64,000 nucleotides of DNA from contig JADJLP010000004.1 in the NCBI GenBank assembly GCA_016710065.1, positions 62,001-126,000 of the forward strand. Reading direction: 5' to 3'. Shown in pieces: positions 26,959 to 35,948 of the stretch. Position 1 is the first letter of the stretch, and each line of letters begins with the position of its first letter. The translations under genes were made by a program, and so were the position numbers. The stretch comes from Candidatus Ideonella esbjergensis. GTDB taxonomy: Bacteria; Pseudomonadota; Gammaproteobacteria; Burkholderiales; Burkholderiaceae_C. Under the pieces are notes generated by a model. The model saw only the letters and a list, made by a program, of their open reading frames with translations. It did not search any database and was not told where the DNA came from.

Positions 26959-27804
26959 ATGGCTTCAACCATCAACACCAACATTGCATCCCTGAACGCC
27001 CAGCGCAACCTGTCTTCTTCGCAGATCTCGCTGGCCACGTCCATGCAACGCTTGTCATCGGGCCTGCGCATCAACTCGGCCAAGGACGACGCCGCTGGGC
27101 TGGCGATCTCCGAACGCATGAATGCCCAGGTGCGCGGCATGAACGTGGCTGTGCGCAATGCGAACGACGGCATCTCGCTGGCGCAAACCGCTGAGGGCGC
27201 ACTCTCCAAGGTGGGCGACAGCCTGCAGCGCATGCGTGAGCTGGCGGTACAAGCCCGCAATGCCACCAACTCCAGCTCGGACAAGACCTCGCTGGACAAG
27301 GAATTCAAGCAGCTGCAGGCTGAAATCACCCGTGTGTTGGGTGGCACCAGCTTCAACGGCAGCCACATGCTGGGCGCAAATGCCACGGCGATGACCTTCC
27401 AGATCGGCGCCAACACCACGGCCGACGATGTGATCACGGTCACCACGGTGAACATGAATTCCGACACCAGCATCACCGCTGTCACTGGCACCGGCGCCAC
27501 CATCGATGCCACGGCTTCGACCGGGTCGATCGCCACGGTGATCGACAACCTGGATGCGGCCATCAACACGATCAATGACAGCCGCGCCGACTTCGGTGCC
27601 ACGCAAAGCCGCTTCGAGGCCATCATCTCCAACCTGCAGCAAAGCGTGGAAGCGCAAAGCGCTGCCAAGAGCCGCATCACCGATGCCGACTACGCCCAGG
27701 AAACGGCGGCCATGAGCCGAGCCCAGATCCTGCAGCAGGCCGGCACGGCCATGGTGGCCCAGGCCAACCAGCAGCCGCAGATGGTGCTGCAACTGCTGCA
27801 GTGA
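26959..27804 (+). CDS. fliC: Flagellin (second of three)
   Basis: 281 aa from the ATG at 26959, which has AGGAAG eight bases upstream; an in-frame start at 26914 is in the leader and rejected. It is nearly identical to the first copy over residues 1-150, with MASTINTNIASLNAQRNLSS at the start. It differs mainly in the short variable segment (about 165-190) and ends NQQPQMVLQLLQ. It has its own sigma28 promoter and a strong terminator. The copies likely arose by tandem duplication. Confidence 0.96.
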   Translation: MASTINTNIASLNAQRNLSSSQISLATSMQRLSSGLRINSAKDDAAGLAISERMNAQVRGMNVAVRNANDGISLAQTAEGALSKVGDSLQRMRELAVQARNATNSSSDKTSLDKEFKQLQAEITRVLGGTSFNGSHMLGANATAMTFQIGANTTADDVITVTTVNMNSDTSITAVTGTGATIDATASTGSIATVIDNLDAAINTINDSRADFGATQSRFEAIISNLQQSVEAQSAAKSRITDADYAQETAAMSRAQILQQAGTAMVAQANQQPQMVLQLLQ

Positions 27805-27827
27805 CGAGCCCCTAGGCCCTGACCCAC

Positions 27828-27869
27828 CAGGCCCCGCATCACCCACCGGTGGTGCGGGGCCTGTTTTTT
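27828..27869 (+). terminator. Strong terminator of second flagellin gene
   Basis: CAGGCCCCGCA pairs with TGCGGGGCCTG, with inner complementary bases around a small loop, followed by six T residues at 27864-27869. Confidence 0.92.
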
Positions 27870-28038
27870 GGGGCAAGGGGCAGGGAACAAGGCGGGGAAG
27901 CGGCTTCATTTCCCGGCTTTGCCGAGTGTGAGTCCTCTTCAGAATCATCCCATCGCAATCCCAATCCGGGGGCGCGTGGTCCGACAGGCACCGCCAGGGT
28001 CAACGAGTCTGTGAAAAGCAGGCTCAGGTCCAGACAGT

Positions 28039-28046
28039 GCCGATGT
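28039..28046 (+). promoter_or_regulatory. Possible sigma28 -10 box of third flagellin gene
   Basis: GCCGATGT matches six of eight bases of the FliA -10 box and lies 90 bp before the ATG of the third flagellin gene. No good -35 box is seen 11-12 bases upstream. The rest of the 27,870-28,136 spacer shows no gene. Confidence 0.35.
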
Positions 28047-28136
28047 GCGGGCTTGGTGGAAGGAGCGAGCTGCTTGCTCCAACCGTTATAGCCGGCACGT
28101 ACGCCGGATGTGGTCGATTCTTGAGAAGGTGCTCAC

Positions 28137-28985
28137 ATGCCACAGACCATCAATACCAACATCGCTTCGCTGAACGCGCAGCGAAACCTGAACGCGTCGC
28201 AGTCGTCGCTGGCGACCTCGATGCAACGTCTGTCGTCCGGCTTGCGGGTCAACTCCGCCAAGGACGACGCCGCCGGCCTGGCCATCGCCGAGCGCATGAA
28301 TGCGCAGGTGCGCGGCATGAATGTCGCCATTCGCAATGCGAACGACGGCATCTCGCTGGCGCAGACGGCTGAAGGCTCGCTCTCCAAGGTCGGTGACAAT
28401 CTGCAGCGCATGCGCGAGCTGGCTGTGCAGGCCCGCAACGCCACCAACTCCAGCTCTGACCGGGACTCGCTGAACAAGGAGTTCGCACAGCTGCAGGCAG
28501 AAATCACCCGCGTGCTGGGTGGCACCACCTTCAACGGCAAGCACATCATGGGGGCGGACGCCACCACGCTGACTTTCCAGATCGGTGCCAACACCACGAT
28601 CGATGACGAGATCAACGTCACCACGGCCAACATGAGCCAGGCGAGCGAAATCACGGTGGTCACCGCCACCACCGCGTCCATCGGTGCTGCGGCATCGTCG
28701 GGCGCGATTGCCACGGTGATCAACGACATCGACGCCGCCCTGAACGCGGTCAACGACACGCGCGCCACCTTCGGTGCCACGCAAAGCCGCTTCGACGCCA
28801 TCATCTCCAACCTGCAGCAAGGCGTGGAAAACCAGGCCGCCGCCCGCAGCCGCATCATGGACGCCGACTACGCCCAGGAAACCGCCAACCTCAGCCGCTC
28901 GCAGATCCTGCAGCAGGCCGGCACGGCCATGGTGGCGCAGGCCAACCAACTGCCACAGCAGGTGCTCAAGCTGCTGCAGGGCTAG
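28137..28985 (+). CDS. fliC: Flagellin (third of three)
   Basis: 282 aa, MPQTINTNIASLNAQRNLNA at the start, ending NQLPQQVLKLLQG. GAGAAGG lies about nine bases upstream. It is the most diverged of the three: Asn-rich start, S-D-R-D-S-L-N-K-E-F for S-D-K-T-S-L-D-K-E-F, and a different variable segment. It may make a distinct part of the filament (for example proximal versus distal), as in other multi-flagellin bacteria. A GC-rich repeat follows, not a T-tailed terminator. Confidence 0.96.
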   Translation: MPQTINTNIASLNAQRNLNASQSSLATSMQRLSSGLRVNSAKDDAAGLAIAERMNAQVRGMNVAIRNANDGISLAQTAEGSLSKVGDNLQRMRELAVQARNATNSSSDRDSLNKEFAQLQAEITRVLGGTTFNGKHIMGADATTLTFQIGANTTIDDEINVTTANMSQASEITVVTATTASIGAAASSGAIATVINDIDAALNAVNDTRATFGATQSRFDAIISNLQQGVENQAAARSRIMDADYAQETANLSRSQILQQAGTAMVAQANQLPQQVLKLLQG

Positions 28986-28992
28986 CGCTGAA

Positions 28993-29080
28993 CGCCCCCG
29001 GGGCTGGGCAGCGCCCAGCCCGCCCCCCGAGGGGGATGAGCAAACTTGGGGCGGCGCGGGCCGCTCAAGTTGGGCGGGTC
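28993..29080. repeat. CCCCCGAGGGGG-type intergenic repeat
   Basis: Contains GGGCTGGGC/GCCCAGCCC (29,001-29,021), then CCCCCCGAGGGGG, then CTTGGGGCGGCGCGGGCCG. Related copies lie at 36,911, 38,311 and 58,016. The first stem may stop transcription after the third flagellin gene. The right end overlaps the fliD promoter. Confidence 0.75.
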
Positions 29081-29091
29081 CGAGCCGACAA
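29065..29091 (+). promoter_or_regulatory. Sigma28 promoter of fliD
   Basis: TCAAGTTG (29065-29072), 11 bases, GCCGACAA (29084-29091): six of eight and seven of eight matches with the canonical spacing. The -10 box ends 29 bp before the fliD GTG. The -35 box lies in the tail of the preceding repeat. Confidence 0.65.
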
Positions 29092-29120
29092 CAGATTGAA
29101 TCGCATCAAAGGCGCGCACC

Positions 29121-30578
29121 GTGACCACGCTCTCCAGCACCAACCTCGGCCCATCCATCACCTCGCTGGGCGTGGGCAGCGGCCTGGACGCGCAGGGCAT
29201 CGTGGACAAGCTGATCGCCGTCGAAAGCCGGCCGATCAGCATCCTGCAAGATCAGCAGGACGATCTCAAGACTTCGCTATCCAGCTATGGGCAGATGCAG
29301 AGCCTGCTGTCCACCTTCCAGAGCAAATCGCAGGCACTGGCCTCGGTGTCGCTGTGGAACCAGACCACCCCCAGCAGCGCCAACCCCGGCGTGGTCACTG
29401 CGTCCACCGCCGACGGCGCCGTGGCCGGCAGCTACGGCGTCACGGTGGAGGCACTGGCCTCGTCGCAAACCATCACCTCCACGGCGTTCGCCAATTCGGA
29501 CGCCACCCTCAACGAAGGCGCGCTCACCATCGAGCTGGGCACCTGGGCCGGCGGCTTCACCGCCAAGGCCGGCGCCACGCCGCTCACCATCAGCCTGGGC
29601 GCGGGTGAAACCAGCCTGGCGGCGGTGCGCGACAAGATCAACGCCGCCGGAGCCGGTGTCACCGCCACCATCATCAACGACGCCAATGGCGCCCGCCTGT
29701 CGCTGCGCTCCACCGCCACCGGGGCCGAGAACGGCTTTCGCGTCACGGCCAGCGAAACGGCGGACGACGGCAATGCCGCCACCGGTCTTTCGGCGCTCGG
29801 CTTCAGCGGTGCCGGCGGCGGCTCGCCCATGGCCTTGAACCAAAGCGCCGCCAACGCCAAGGCCACGGTCAATGGCATTGCGGTGGAATCGGCCAGCAAC
29901 ACGGTGGCCAATGTGTCCGACGGTCTCACGTTGAACCTGCTGTCCGTCAGCGCCACGCCTGTGCAGATAGGCATTGCCCCCAACACCGAGGCGGTGAGCA
30001 CGGCAGTGAAAGACTTCGTCACAGCATTCAATGCGCTGGCCAGCTTCATCCAGACCCAGACCAAGTACGACGAAACTTCGAAGAAGGGCGGCCCGCTGCA
30101 GGGCGACCGCGCCACCATCAGCCTGCAATGGGCGCTGCGCGGCGTGATCAACCAGGGCAGCACGGCGTCGAGCGTGTTCGGGCGCTTGTCGGACGTGGGC
30201 ATCAGCATGCAAAAGGACGGCACGCTGGGCACCGACAGCGGCAAGCTCAGCAACGCGCTGGGCAACTTGCCCGAGCTGCGCAAGATGTTTGCCGCCAGCA
30301 CCGACGACCCGGCCACCACCGGCTTTGCCACCCGCTTCAGCACACTGGCCTCGGCCGTGCTGAGCATCGACGGCAGCCTGACCACCCGTCAGCAGGGCCT
30401 GCAGCGCAGCATCGAGCTGAACCAGAAGCACCAGACCGAGATGAGCGACCGCGTGGAAGCCATGCGGGTGCGGCTGACCAAGCAATACCAGGTGCTGGAC
30501 ACCAAGATGGCCACGCTCAGCGCGCTGTCGGCCTACGTCACCCAGCAGTTCACCACCAACAGCAGCAGCTCCAACTGA
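29121..30578 (+). CDS. fliD: Flagellar hook-associated protein 2 (filament cap)
   Basis: 485 aa from a GTG with AAAGG nine bases upstream. N-terminal FliD domain: ITSLGVGSGLDAQGIVDKLI and ESRPISILQDQQDDLKTSLS. The C-terminal coiled-coil region has LNQKHQTEMSDRVEAMRVRL, QYQVLDTKMATLSALSAYV, and ends QQFTTNSSSSN. It caps the growing filament and folds flagellin subunits. There is no flaG between the flagellin genes and fliD. Confidence 0.95.
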   Translation: MTTLSSTNLGPSITSLGVGSGLDAQGIVDKLIAVESRPISILQDQQDDLKTSLSSYGQMQSLLSTFQSKSQALASVSLWNQTTPSSANPGVVTASTADGAVAGSYGVTVEALASSQTITSTAFANSDATLNEGALTIELGTWAGGFTAKAGATPLTISLGAGETSLAAVRDKINAAGAGVTATIINDANGARLSLRSTATGAENGFRVTASETADDGNAATGLSALGFSGAGGGSPMALNQSAANAKATVNGIAVESASNTVANVSDGLTLNLLSVSATPVQIGIAPNTEAVSTAVKDFVTAFNALASFIQTQTKYDETSKKGGPLQGDRATISLQWALRGVINQGSTASSVFGRLSDVGISMQKDGTLGTDSGKLSNALGNLPELRKMFAASTDDPATTGFATRFSTLASAVLSIDGSLTTRQQGLQRSIELNQKHQTEMSDRVEAMRVRLTKQYQVLDTKMATLSALSAYVTQQFTTNSSSSN

Positions 30579-30617
30579 GCGAGCGCGCCGTGGGCATGCT
30601 GGCTGCCACACCAAGCC

Positions 30618-30639
30618 AAGGGCACCGCAAGGTGCCCTT
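30618..30639 (+). terminator. Hairpin after fliD
   Basis: AAGGGCACC and GGTGCCCTT around a GCAA tetraloop form a 9-bp perfect stem 40 bp after the fliD stop. There is no T-tract, so it may be an RNA end-stabiliser or a weak terminator. Confidence 0.55.
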
Positions 30640-30723
30640 GTCGCATTCCGGACGGCACTTTGGGCCGGGCGTCAAGCCCGGCCATGCCCGGAAATATGGG
30701 GTGGCCGGGGGCCCTGAGCCGTC

Positions 30724-30751
30724 TTAAGTCAAGACGCCGCCAAGCCGATAA
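30724..30751 (+). promoter_or_regulatory. Sigma28 promoter of fliS-fliT-ycgR
   Basis: The -10 box GCCGATAA at 30744-30751 is a perfect match to the FliA consensus. The -35 region TTAAGTCA (30724-30731) keeps the AAGT core at a 12-base spacing. It lies 31 bp before the fliS ATG. Confidence 0.72.
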
Positions 30752-30782
30752 AGATTCAACGACTACACGGGCACGCAACAAG

Positions 30783-31217
30783 ATGTACACCGCCGCACGC
30801 TCCTCCCCTTTTGGTCGCCCGGGCATGTTGGCCCAGGCCTACCGCCAGGTCAGTGTTGAAACCAGCATCGGTTCGGCGTCGCCGTACCGTTTGGTGGAGA
30901 TGCTGTTCGACGGCTACATGGAAGCCCTGGCCCAGGCCCGTGGCGGCATGCAGCTCAAGCAGATCGAGGCCAAAGGCAAGGCCATCAGCCGCGCCGCCCG
31001 CATCGTGGACGAAGGGCTGAAAGCCGGGCTGAACCTCAACGACGGCGGCAGCCTGGCGGCTGACCTGCGCGACCTCTACGAATACGTGTCCATGCGGTTG
31101 GTGCTGGCCAATGTGCGCAACGACGAGAGCATCCTGGACGAATGCGTCCGCCTGATCGAGCCGCTGCGCCAAGCCTGGAAGGACATACGCCCGCAAGTGC
31201 CTGGGGAGTTGAATTGA
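30783..31217 (+). CDS. fliS: Flagellin export chaperone FliS
   Basis: 144 aa, four-helix cytoplasmic chaperone that binds the flagellin C-terminus before export. Signature segments are YRQVSVETSIGSASPYRLVE, MLFDGYMEALAQAR and LYEYVSMRLVLANVRND. The ATG at 30783 follows the sigma28 promoter; an in-frame start at 30660 lies upstream of it and is rejected. fliT starts 44 bp after its stop. Confidence 0.95.
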   Translation: MYTAARSSPFGRPGMLAQAYRQVSVETSIGSASPYRLVEMLFDGYMEALAQARGGMQLKQIEAKGKAISRAARIVDEGLKAGLNLNDGGSLAADLRDLYEYVSMRLVLANVRNDESILDECVRLIEPLRQAWKDIRPQVPGELN

Positions 31218-31261
31218 CACCTGCCCTTCCCACTTGCCCGAACACGTCCGGAAGTATTTCC

Positions 31262-31561
31262 ATGAACAAGCAACTGCTCAACTACTACGAGGCCATCGAG
31301 CGGGCCAGTGCCGACATGCTCGAAGCGGCCCGTGTGGGCGACTGGGACCAGGTGGTCCAACTGGAAGGCGCCTGTGCCGTGCTGATCACGCAACTCAAGC
31401 ATGCGGCCCAGCACGATTCGTTGAAGGCTGACGAAGCGAAGGCCAAGGCGCGCATCATGCAGCGCATCCTGCTCAACGACGCTGAGATCCGTCACCTGGC
31501 CGAGCCCTGGCTGGAAGACCTGGACAACATGATGCACGGTCGTCCCAAGACCCTGCACTGA
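31262..31561 (+). CDS. fliT: Flagellar export chaperone FliT
   Basis: 99 aa from the ATG at 31262, with GGAAG eight bases upstream. All helical: LLNYYEAIERASADMLEAAR, then ILLNDAEIRHLAEPWLEDLD. FliT proteins bind the cap protein FliD for export and, in enterics, FlhDC. Sequence conservation in this family is low, so the call leans on size, helical pattern and position directly after fliS. Confidence 0.88.
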   Translation: MNKQLLNYYEAIERASADMLEAARVGDWDQVVQLEGACAVLITQLKHAAQHDSLKADEAKAKARIMQRILLNDAEIRHLAEPWLEDLDNMMHGRPKTLH

Positions 31562-31585
31562 CCGCTCGATCCGAGGACGCACCCC

Positions 31586-32347
31586 ATGTTTCAGCCCACA
31601 CAACCGGCCTCGCTGGATCCGCTAGGCAGCCCGGACCGGTTTGCTGAATTCCGGGTGACCGACCCCATCGAGATGCGCGCTCTGCTGAAGAGCTTGATGG
31701 ACGCTGGCGTGCTGGTGAACCTCAGCGCGTCCGACGGCTCGGCTTACACCACCACGCTGTGGATGGTGGACTCGCAGCAGCGCAAGATCGCGTTCACGGC
31801 AGACATGCGCGCGCCCAACGTGGAGCGCATCGTGGAGGCCGAAGACGCCGTTGCGGTGGCCTACCTCGACCAGGTCAAGCTGCAGTTCGAGGTGGCCGAC
31901 CGCGTGCTGGTGCACGGGCGACAGAGCTGCGTGATGCAAGCGGCCATGCCCACCGAGATGTACCGCTTTCAGCGCCGTAACGCCTTTCGCGTGCGCACGC
32001 TGGAGCGCAGCGCACCGGTGGCGCGCTTTCGCCACCCCGAGATTCCCGAGATGTCGCTGGCCCTGCGCGTGCTGGACGTGAGCATGGGCGGCTGCGCGCT
32101 GTTCATGCCGCACGACGTGCCGCTGATGCAGCCAGGCTGTGCCATCAATGGCTGCGTGGTGCAGCTCGATGCAGACACCGATTTTCGAACCACGCTGCAG
32201 GTGCACCATGTCAGCTCCATGCAGGGGCAGAGCCAGGGCGTGCGCCTGGGTTGCGAATTTCTCAACCTGAACGCTGACGCGACGCGCTCGCTGCAGCGCT
32301 ACATTGACCAGACCCAAAAACGCCGGCGCATGATGGCGCTGGACTGA
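31586..32347 (+). CDS. ycgR: Flagellar brake protein YcgR (PilZ domain)
   Basis: 253 aa. An N-terminal YcgR domain (residues about 20-125) is followed by a PilZ domain with the cyclic di-GMP signature RRNAFRV (RxxxR) and DVSMGG (DxSxxG). It slows the motor when cyclic di-GMP is high. It starts 24 bp after fliT and belongs to the same sigma28 unit. Confidence 0.92.
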   Translation: MFQPTQPASLDPLGSPDRFAEFRVTDPIEMRALLKSLMDAGVLVNLSASDGSAYTTTLWMVDSQQRKIAFTADMRAPNVERIVEAEDAVAVAYLDQVKLQFEVADRVLVHGRQSCVMQAAMPTEMYRFQRRNAFRVRTLERSAPVARFRHPEIPEMSLALRVLDVSMGGCALFMPHDVPLMQPGCAINGCVVQLDADTDFRTTLQVHHVSSMQGQSQGVRLGCEFLNLNADATRSLQRYIDQTQKRRRMMALD

Positions 32348-32513
32348 GGGCCCGGACACGGGAGTGTCGGGGCCGGGTTTGCGCCAGATCACATTGCGGA
32401 CGGTGGGGTCTTTTTCCACCGATCAGACGGCCGATAGACAAGGCAAATTCGAGCTTGGCAGCGCTCTGCCCAACCGATTTGCCCTCAGTCCTCCGAAGAA
32501 AAAAGGAACCGTC

Positions 32514-34064
32514 GTGAACTTCTCCAGCATGAAGATCAGCAGCCGCCTGGCCGTGGCCTTTGGCGTGGTCTTGTTGATGTCCGTCGCCGCCGCCGGCCTG
32601 GCCGTGAAAGACCTGGCCGCCATCGAGACGGCGATGGAAGACGTGGTGGGTGACAACAACGTCAAGATCAAGCTCAACAACCAAATGGCCGACGCCGTGC
32701 ACGTGGTGACCCGGGTGATGCGCAGCGTCATCCTCCTGGAAGACAAGGCCGCCAAGGAGCATGAGCTGAGCAAGATCACCCAGGCCCGTGAGTCTTATGA
32801 CAAGGCCTGGGAGGCCCTGAACAAGAGGGAGGCCAGCGCGGCGGGCCAGGCGCTGCGCGCCAAGATCCTGGCCGCCCGCAATGCGGCTCGATCCTTGAAC
32901 GACAAGGTGATCGAGCTGGGCATGGCCGACCAGGACGCCCAGGCGCGGCCGCTGCTGATGACCGAGGCCGGCCCCGCCACCGAAAAGTGGCAAGAGGCCA
33001 TCAAGGAGAACGCGGCCATGCAGGAAGCCAATTCAGAACGCGTGTTCGAGGAAGCCAAGGCCGACTACACCGCCGCCCGCAACATCCTCATTGCCGCCAA
33101 TGTGCTGAGCATCGCCCTGGCCATGGGCCTGGGCTGGCTGGTCACGCGCTCCATCACCAGCCAGTTGGGCGCCGAGCCCGATGTGGCCGTGAACCTGGCG
33201 CGCAGCGTGGCCGCTGGCGATCTGAGCGTGCGCGTGCAACTCAACCCGGGCGACCAGAGCAGCATGATGGCGCAGATGGCACTGATGCAAGAAAGCCTGG
33301 CCAAGGTGGTGAGCACCGTGCGCCAGAACGCCGAGAGCGTGGCCACCGCCAGCGCCCAGATTGCCCAAGGCAACCAGGACCTGAGCCAGCGCACCGAAGA
33401 GCAGGCATCAGCACTGGAGCAGACGGCAGCCTCGATGGAGCAACTGGGCTCGACCGTGGTGCAGAACGCCGACAACGCCCGCCAGGCCAATGAACTGGCC
33501 GCCACCGCCAGCACCGTGGCCGTGCAGGGCGGCGAGGTGGTGGGCCAGGTGGTGGACACCATGAAGGGCATCAACGACAGCTCGCGCAAGATCAGCGACA
33601 TCATCAGCGTGATCGACGGCATCGCCTTCCAGACCAACATCCTGGCGCTCAACGCCGCTGTGGAAGCGGCGCGCGCGGGCGAGCAGGGCCGCGGTTTTGC
33701 CGTGGTGGCCGCCGAGGTGCGCAGCCTGGCGCAGCGCAGCGCCGACGCCGCGAAGGAGATCAAGTCCCTCATCACCGCCAGCGTGGAGCAGGTGGAAAAA
33801 GGCACCACCCTGGTGGACCGTGCCGGCACCACCATGCAAGAAGTGGTGAGCGCCATCAGCCGCGTCAGCGACATCATGGGCGAGATCAACTCTGCCAGCA
33901 CCGAGCAAAGCGCCGGCGTGAGCCAGGTGGGCGAAGCCGTGAGCCAGATGGACCAGACCACACAGCAGAACGCCGCGCTGGTGGAGCAGTCGGCGGCCGC
34001 CGCCGAGAGCCTGCGTCAACAGGCCCAGCAACTGGTGCAGACGGTGGCGGTGTTCAAGCTCTGA
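32514..34064 (+). CDS. Methyl-accepting chemotaxis protein
   Basis: 516 aa from a GTG with AAAAGGA nine bases upstream; the ATG at 32529 is an alternative. TM1 is at about 10-30, a four-helix-bundle sensor domain of about 150 residues follows, TM2 is near 195-215 (AANVLSIALAMGLGWLVT), then HAMP. The signalling hairpin tip is IDGIAFQTNILALNAAVEAA. There is no C-terminal CheR/CheB pentapeptide (it ends QTVAVFKL). A GCCGATAG at 32430 resembles a sigma28 -10 box but its -35 is poor. The ligand is unknown. Confidence 0.93.
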   Translation: MNFSSMKISSRLAVAFGVVLLMSVAAAGLAVKDLAAIETAMEDVVGDNNVKIKLNNQMADAVHVVTRVMRSVILLEDKAAKEHELSKITQARESYDKAWEALNKREASAAGQALRAKILAARNAARSLNDKVIELGMADQDAQARPLLMTEAGPATEKWQEAIKENAAMQEANSERVFEEAKADYTAARNILIAANVLSIALAMGLGWLVTRSITSQLGAEPDVAVNLARSVAAGDLSVRVQLNPGDQSSMMAQMALMQESLAKVVSTVRQNAESVATASAQIAQGNQDLSQRTEEQASALEQTAASMEQLGSTVVQNADNARQANELAATASTVAVQGGEVVGQVVDTMKGINDSSRKISDIISVIDGIAFQTNILALNAAVEAARAGEQGRGFAVVAAEVRSLAQRSADAAKEIKSLITASVEQVEKGTTLVDRAGTTMQEVVSAISRVSDIMGEINSASTEQSAGVSQVGEAVSQMDQTTQQNAALVEQSAAAAESLRQQAQQLVQTVAVFKL

Positions 34065-34192
34065 CGCAGGCGCCGGTCCCCGCCCTCAACAATCGGCCGT
34101 GGCAGCCGGCAGGCTGGCTACGCAGACCGAAGGTTTGGCGGCCATCGCACCCAGGGGCCTTGGTTTGCAGCCACGGCCGCGACACTGGCGGC

Positions 34193-35941
34193 TCAGCCAG
34201 CCGCTTCCACCACCATCTGGATGCGCTGCTGACCCTGGAACTCGTCCAGGCTCAGGCGGTAGGCCAGGCGCACGCGCTCGCCCACCGGCTCGGCATGGCC
34301 GAACCAGATGGCATCGCGCAGCTGCCCGGCGTGGCGCACCTTGAGCTTGAGGTGCTTCTCGCCCACAAGGCGCTGGCCCACCACGTCCACCAGGTCGCAG
34401 AACACGGGGGCCTCGAAGCCCTGGCCCCACACCTGGGCGTCGAGCTGGGCCACGGTCTGGGCGTTGAAGTACTCCACCGCCAGCGGGCCGTCGGTGGCCA
34501 CGGTGCGGGTCAAGTCATTGGGCTGCAGCCATTCGCGTGCCACCTGCTGCAAGGCTGCGTCAAAGGTCTCGAAGTCTTCTTCGTCCAGCGTGCAGCCGGC
34601 CGCCATGGCGTGGCCGCCAAAGCGCTTGAGCACACCGGGGTGGCGCTTGCTGACCAGATCGAGCGCATCGCGCAAATGAAAGCCGGGGATGGAGCGGCCC
34701 GAGCCCTTGAGCAGACCATCGGCACCGATGGCGAAGACGAAGCTGGGGCGGTGCAGCCTGTCCTTCATGCGGCCGGCCACGATGCCCACCACGCCCTCGT
34801 GGAACTCGGGGTCGAACAGCACCACGGCGGGCGGGGCATCGCCCGCGTTTTCGGAATGCTGCATCAAGGTTTCGAGCAAGGCCTCGGCCTGCTCGCGCAT
34901 GCCGGCCTCCACCTCGCGGCGCTCGCGGTTGATGGCGTCGAGTTGCTGGGCCAGCTCGGCGGCGTGCACCGCATCGTCGGTGGTGAGGCATTCGATGCCC
35001 AGCGTCATGTCCGAGAGCCGTCCGGCGGCGTTGATGCGCGGGCCCAGGGCGAAGCCGAAATCAAAGGCTGCGGCCCTGGTCGGTTGGCGCGAGGCGGCGT
35101 GGAACAGCGCCGCCACGCCGGCCTGCATGCGGCCGGCGCGGATGCGCTTGAGGCCCTGCGCCACCAGGCGGCGGTTGTTGCCGTCGAGCTTGACCACGTC
35201 GGCCACGGTGCCCAGCGCCACCAGGTCGAGCAGCGCATCCAGCTTTGGTTGATTCGCCGCATCGAAGACACCGCGTTGGCGCAGTTCGGCACGCAGCGCC
35301 AGCAGCACATAGAACATCACGCCCACGCCGGCCAGGGCCTTGCTGGCAAAGCCGCAGCCGGGCTGGTTGGGGTTCACGATCACATCGGCCTCGGGCAGCA
35401 CCACCACGTCCTCTTGCAGCGCGGGAAGGTGGTGGTCGGTCACCAGCACCTGCAGGCCCAGGGCCTTGGCATGGGCCACGCCGGCAAGGCTGGCGATGCC
35501 GTTGTCCACGGTCACCAGCAATGCGGGACGGTGCTGCTGCATCGCCAGGTCGACGATGGTGGGCGTGAGGCCGTAGCCGTGCACCGCGCGGTCGGGCACC
35601 ACGTAGTGCAGCGTGTCTCGCGCCGCACCCAGCATGGCCAGCCCACGCAGGGCCACGGCGCAGGCGGTGGCGCCGTCGCAGTCGTAATCGGCCACGACGC
35701 AGATGCGCTTGCCGGCGGCGATGGCGTCGGCCAACAGCGCCGCGGCTTCGGTACAGCCCTTCATGTCACTGGGCGGCAGCAGCCGGGCCAATCCGTCGTC
35801 CAGGTCGTCGGCGCTGCGCACGCCGCGGGCAGCGAACAAACGGGCCAGCAGCGGGTGCACGCCGCTTTGTTCCAGGGCGAAGACGGTGCGGGGCGGCACG
35901 TCGCGGGTGCGAAGTTTCGGCTCGTTGGTGGGTGTGGCCAT
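34193..35941 (-). CDS. recJ: Single-stranded-DNA exonuclease RecJ
   Basis: 582 aa from the ATG at 35941 (MATPTNEPKLRTRDVPPRTV). DHH-family motifs: VVADYDCDGATACAV, TVDNGIAS, VTDHHLP, GFALGPRINAAGRLSDM, and VVGIVAGRMKDRLHRP. The C-terminal OB-fold ends with RLSLDEFQGQQRIQMVVEAA. It degrades single strands 5' to 3' in recombination and mismatch repair. It follows the rpfE-like gene by seven bases, so they are likely co-transcribed. Confidence 0.96.
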   Translation of the reverse strand: MATPTNEPKLRTRDVPPRTVFALEQSGVHPLLARLFAARGVRSADDLDDGLARLLPPSDMKGCTEAAALLADAIAAGKRICVVADYDCDGATACAVALRGLAMLGAARDTLHYVVPDRAVHGYGLTPTIVDLAMQQHRPALLVTVDNGIASLAGVAHAKALGLQVLVTDHHLPALQEDVVVLPEADVIVNPNQPGCGFASKALAGVGVMFYVLLALRAELRQRGVFDAANQPKLDALLDLVALGTVADVVKLDGNNRRLVAQGLKRIRAGRMQAGVAALFHAASRQPTRAAAFDFGFALGPRINAAGRLSDMTLGIECLTTDDAVHAAELAQQLDAINRERREVEAGMREQAEALLETLMQHSENAGDAPPAVVLFDPEFHEGVVGIVAGRMKDRLHRPSFVFAIGADGLLKGSGRSIPGFHLRDALDLVSKRHPGVLKRFGGHAMAAGCTLDEEDFETFDAALQQVAREWLQPNDLTRTVATDGPLAVEYFNAQTVAQLDAQVWGQGFEAPVFCDLVDVVGQRLVGEKHLKLKVRHAGQLRDAIWFGHAEPVGERVRLAYRLSLDEFQGQQRIQMVVEAAG

Positions 35942-35948
35942 GGGGTGT

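Noticed and set aside
25792..28985. Flagellin cluster as a phase-variation locus
   Set aside because: There is no invertase, no inverted recombination sites and all copies are intact with their own promoters.
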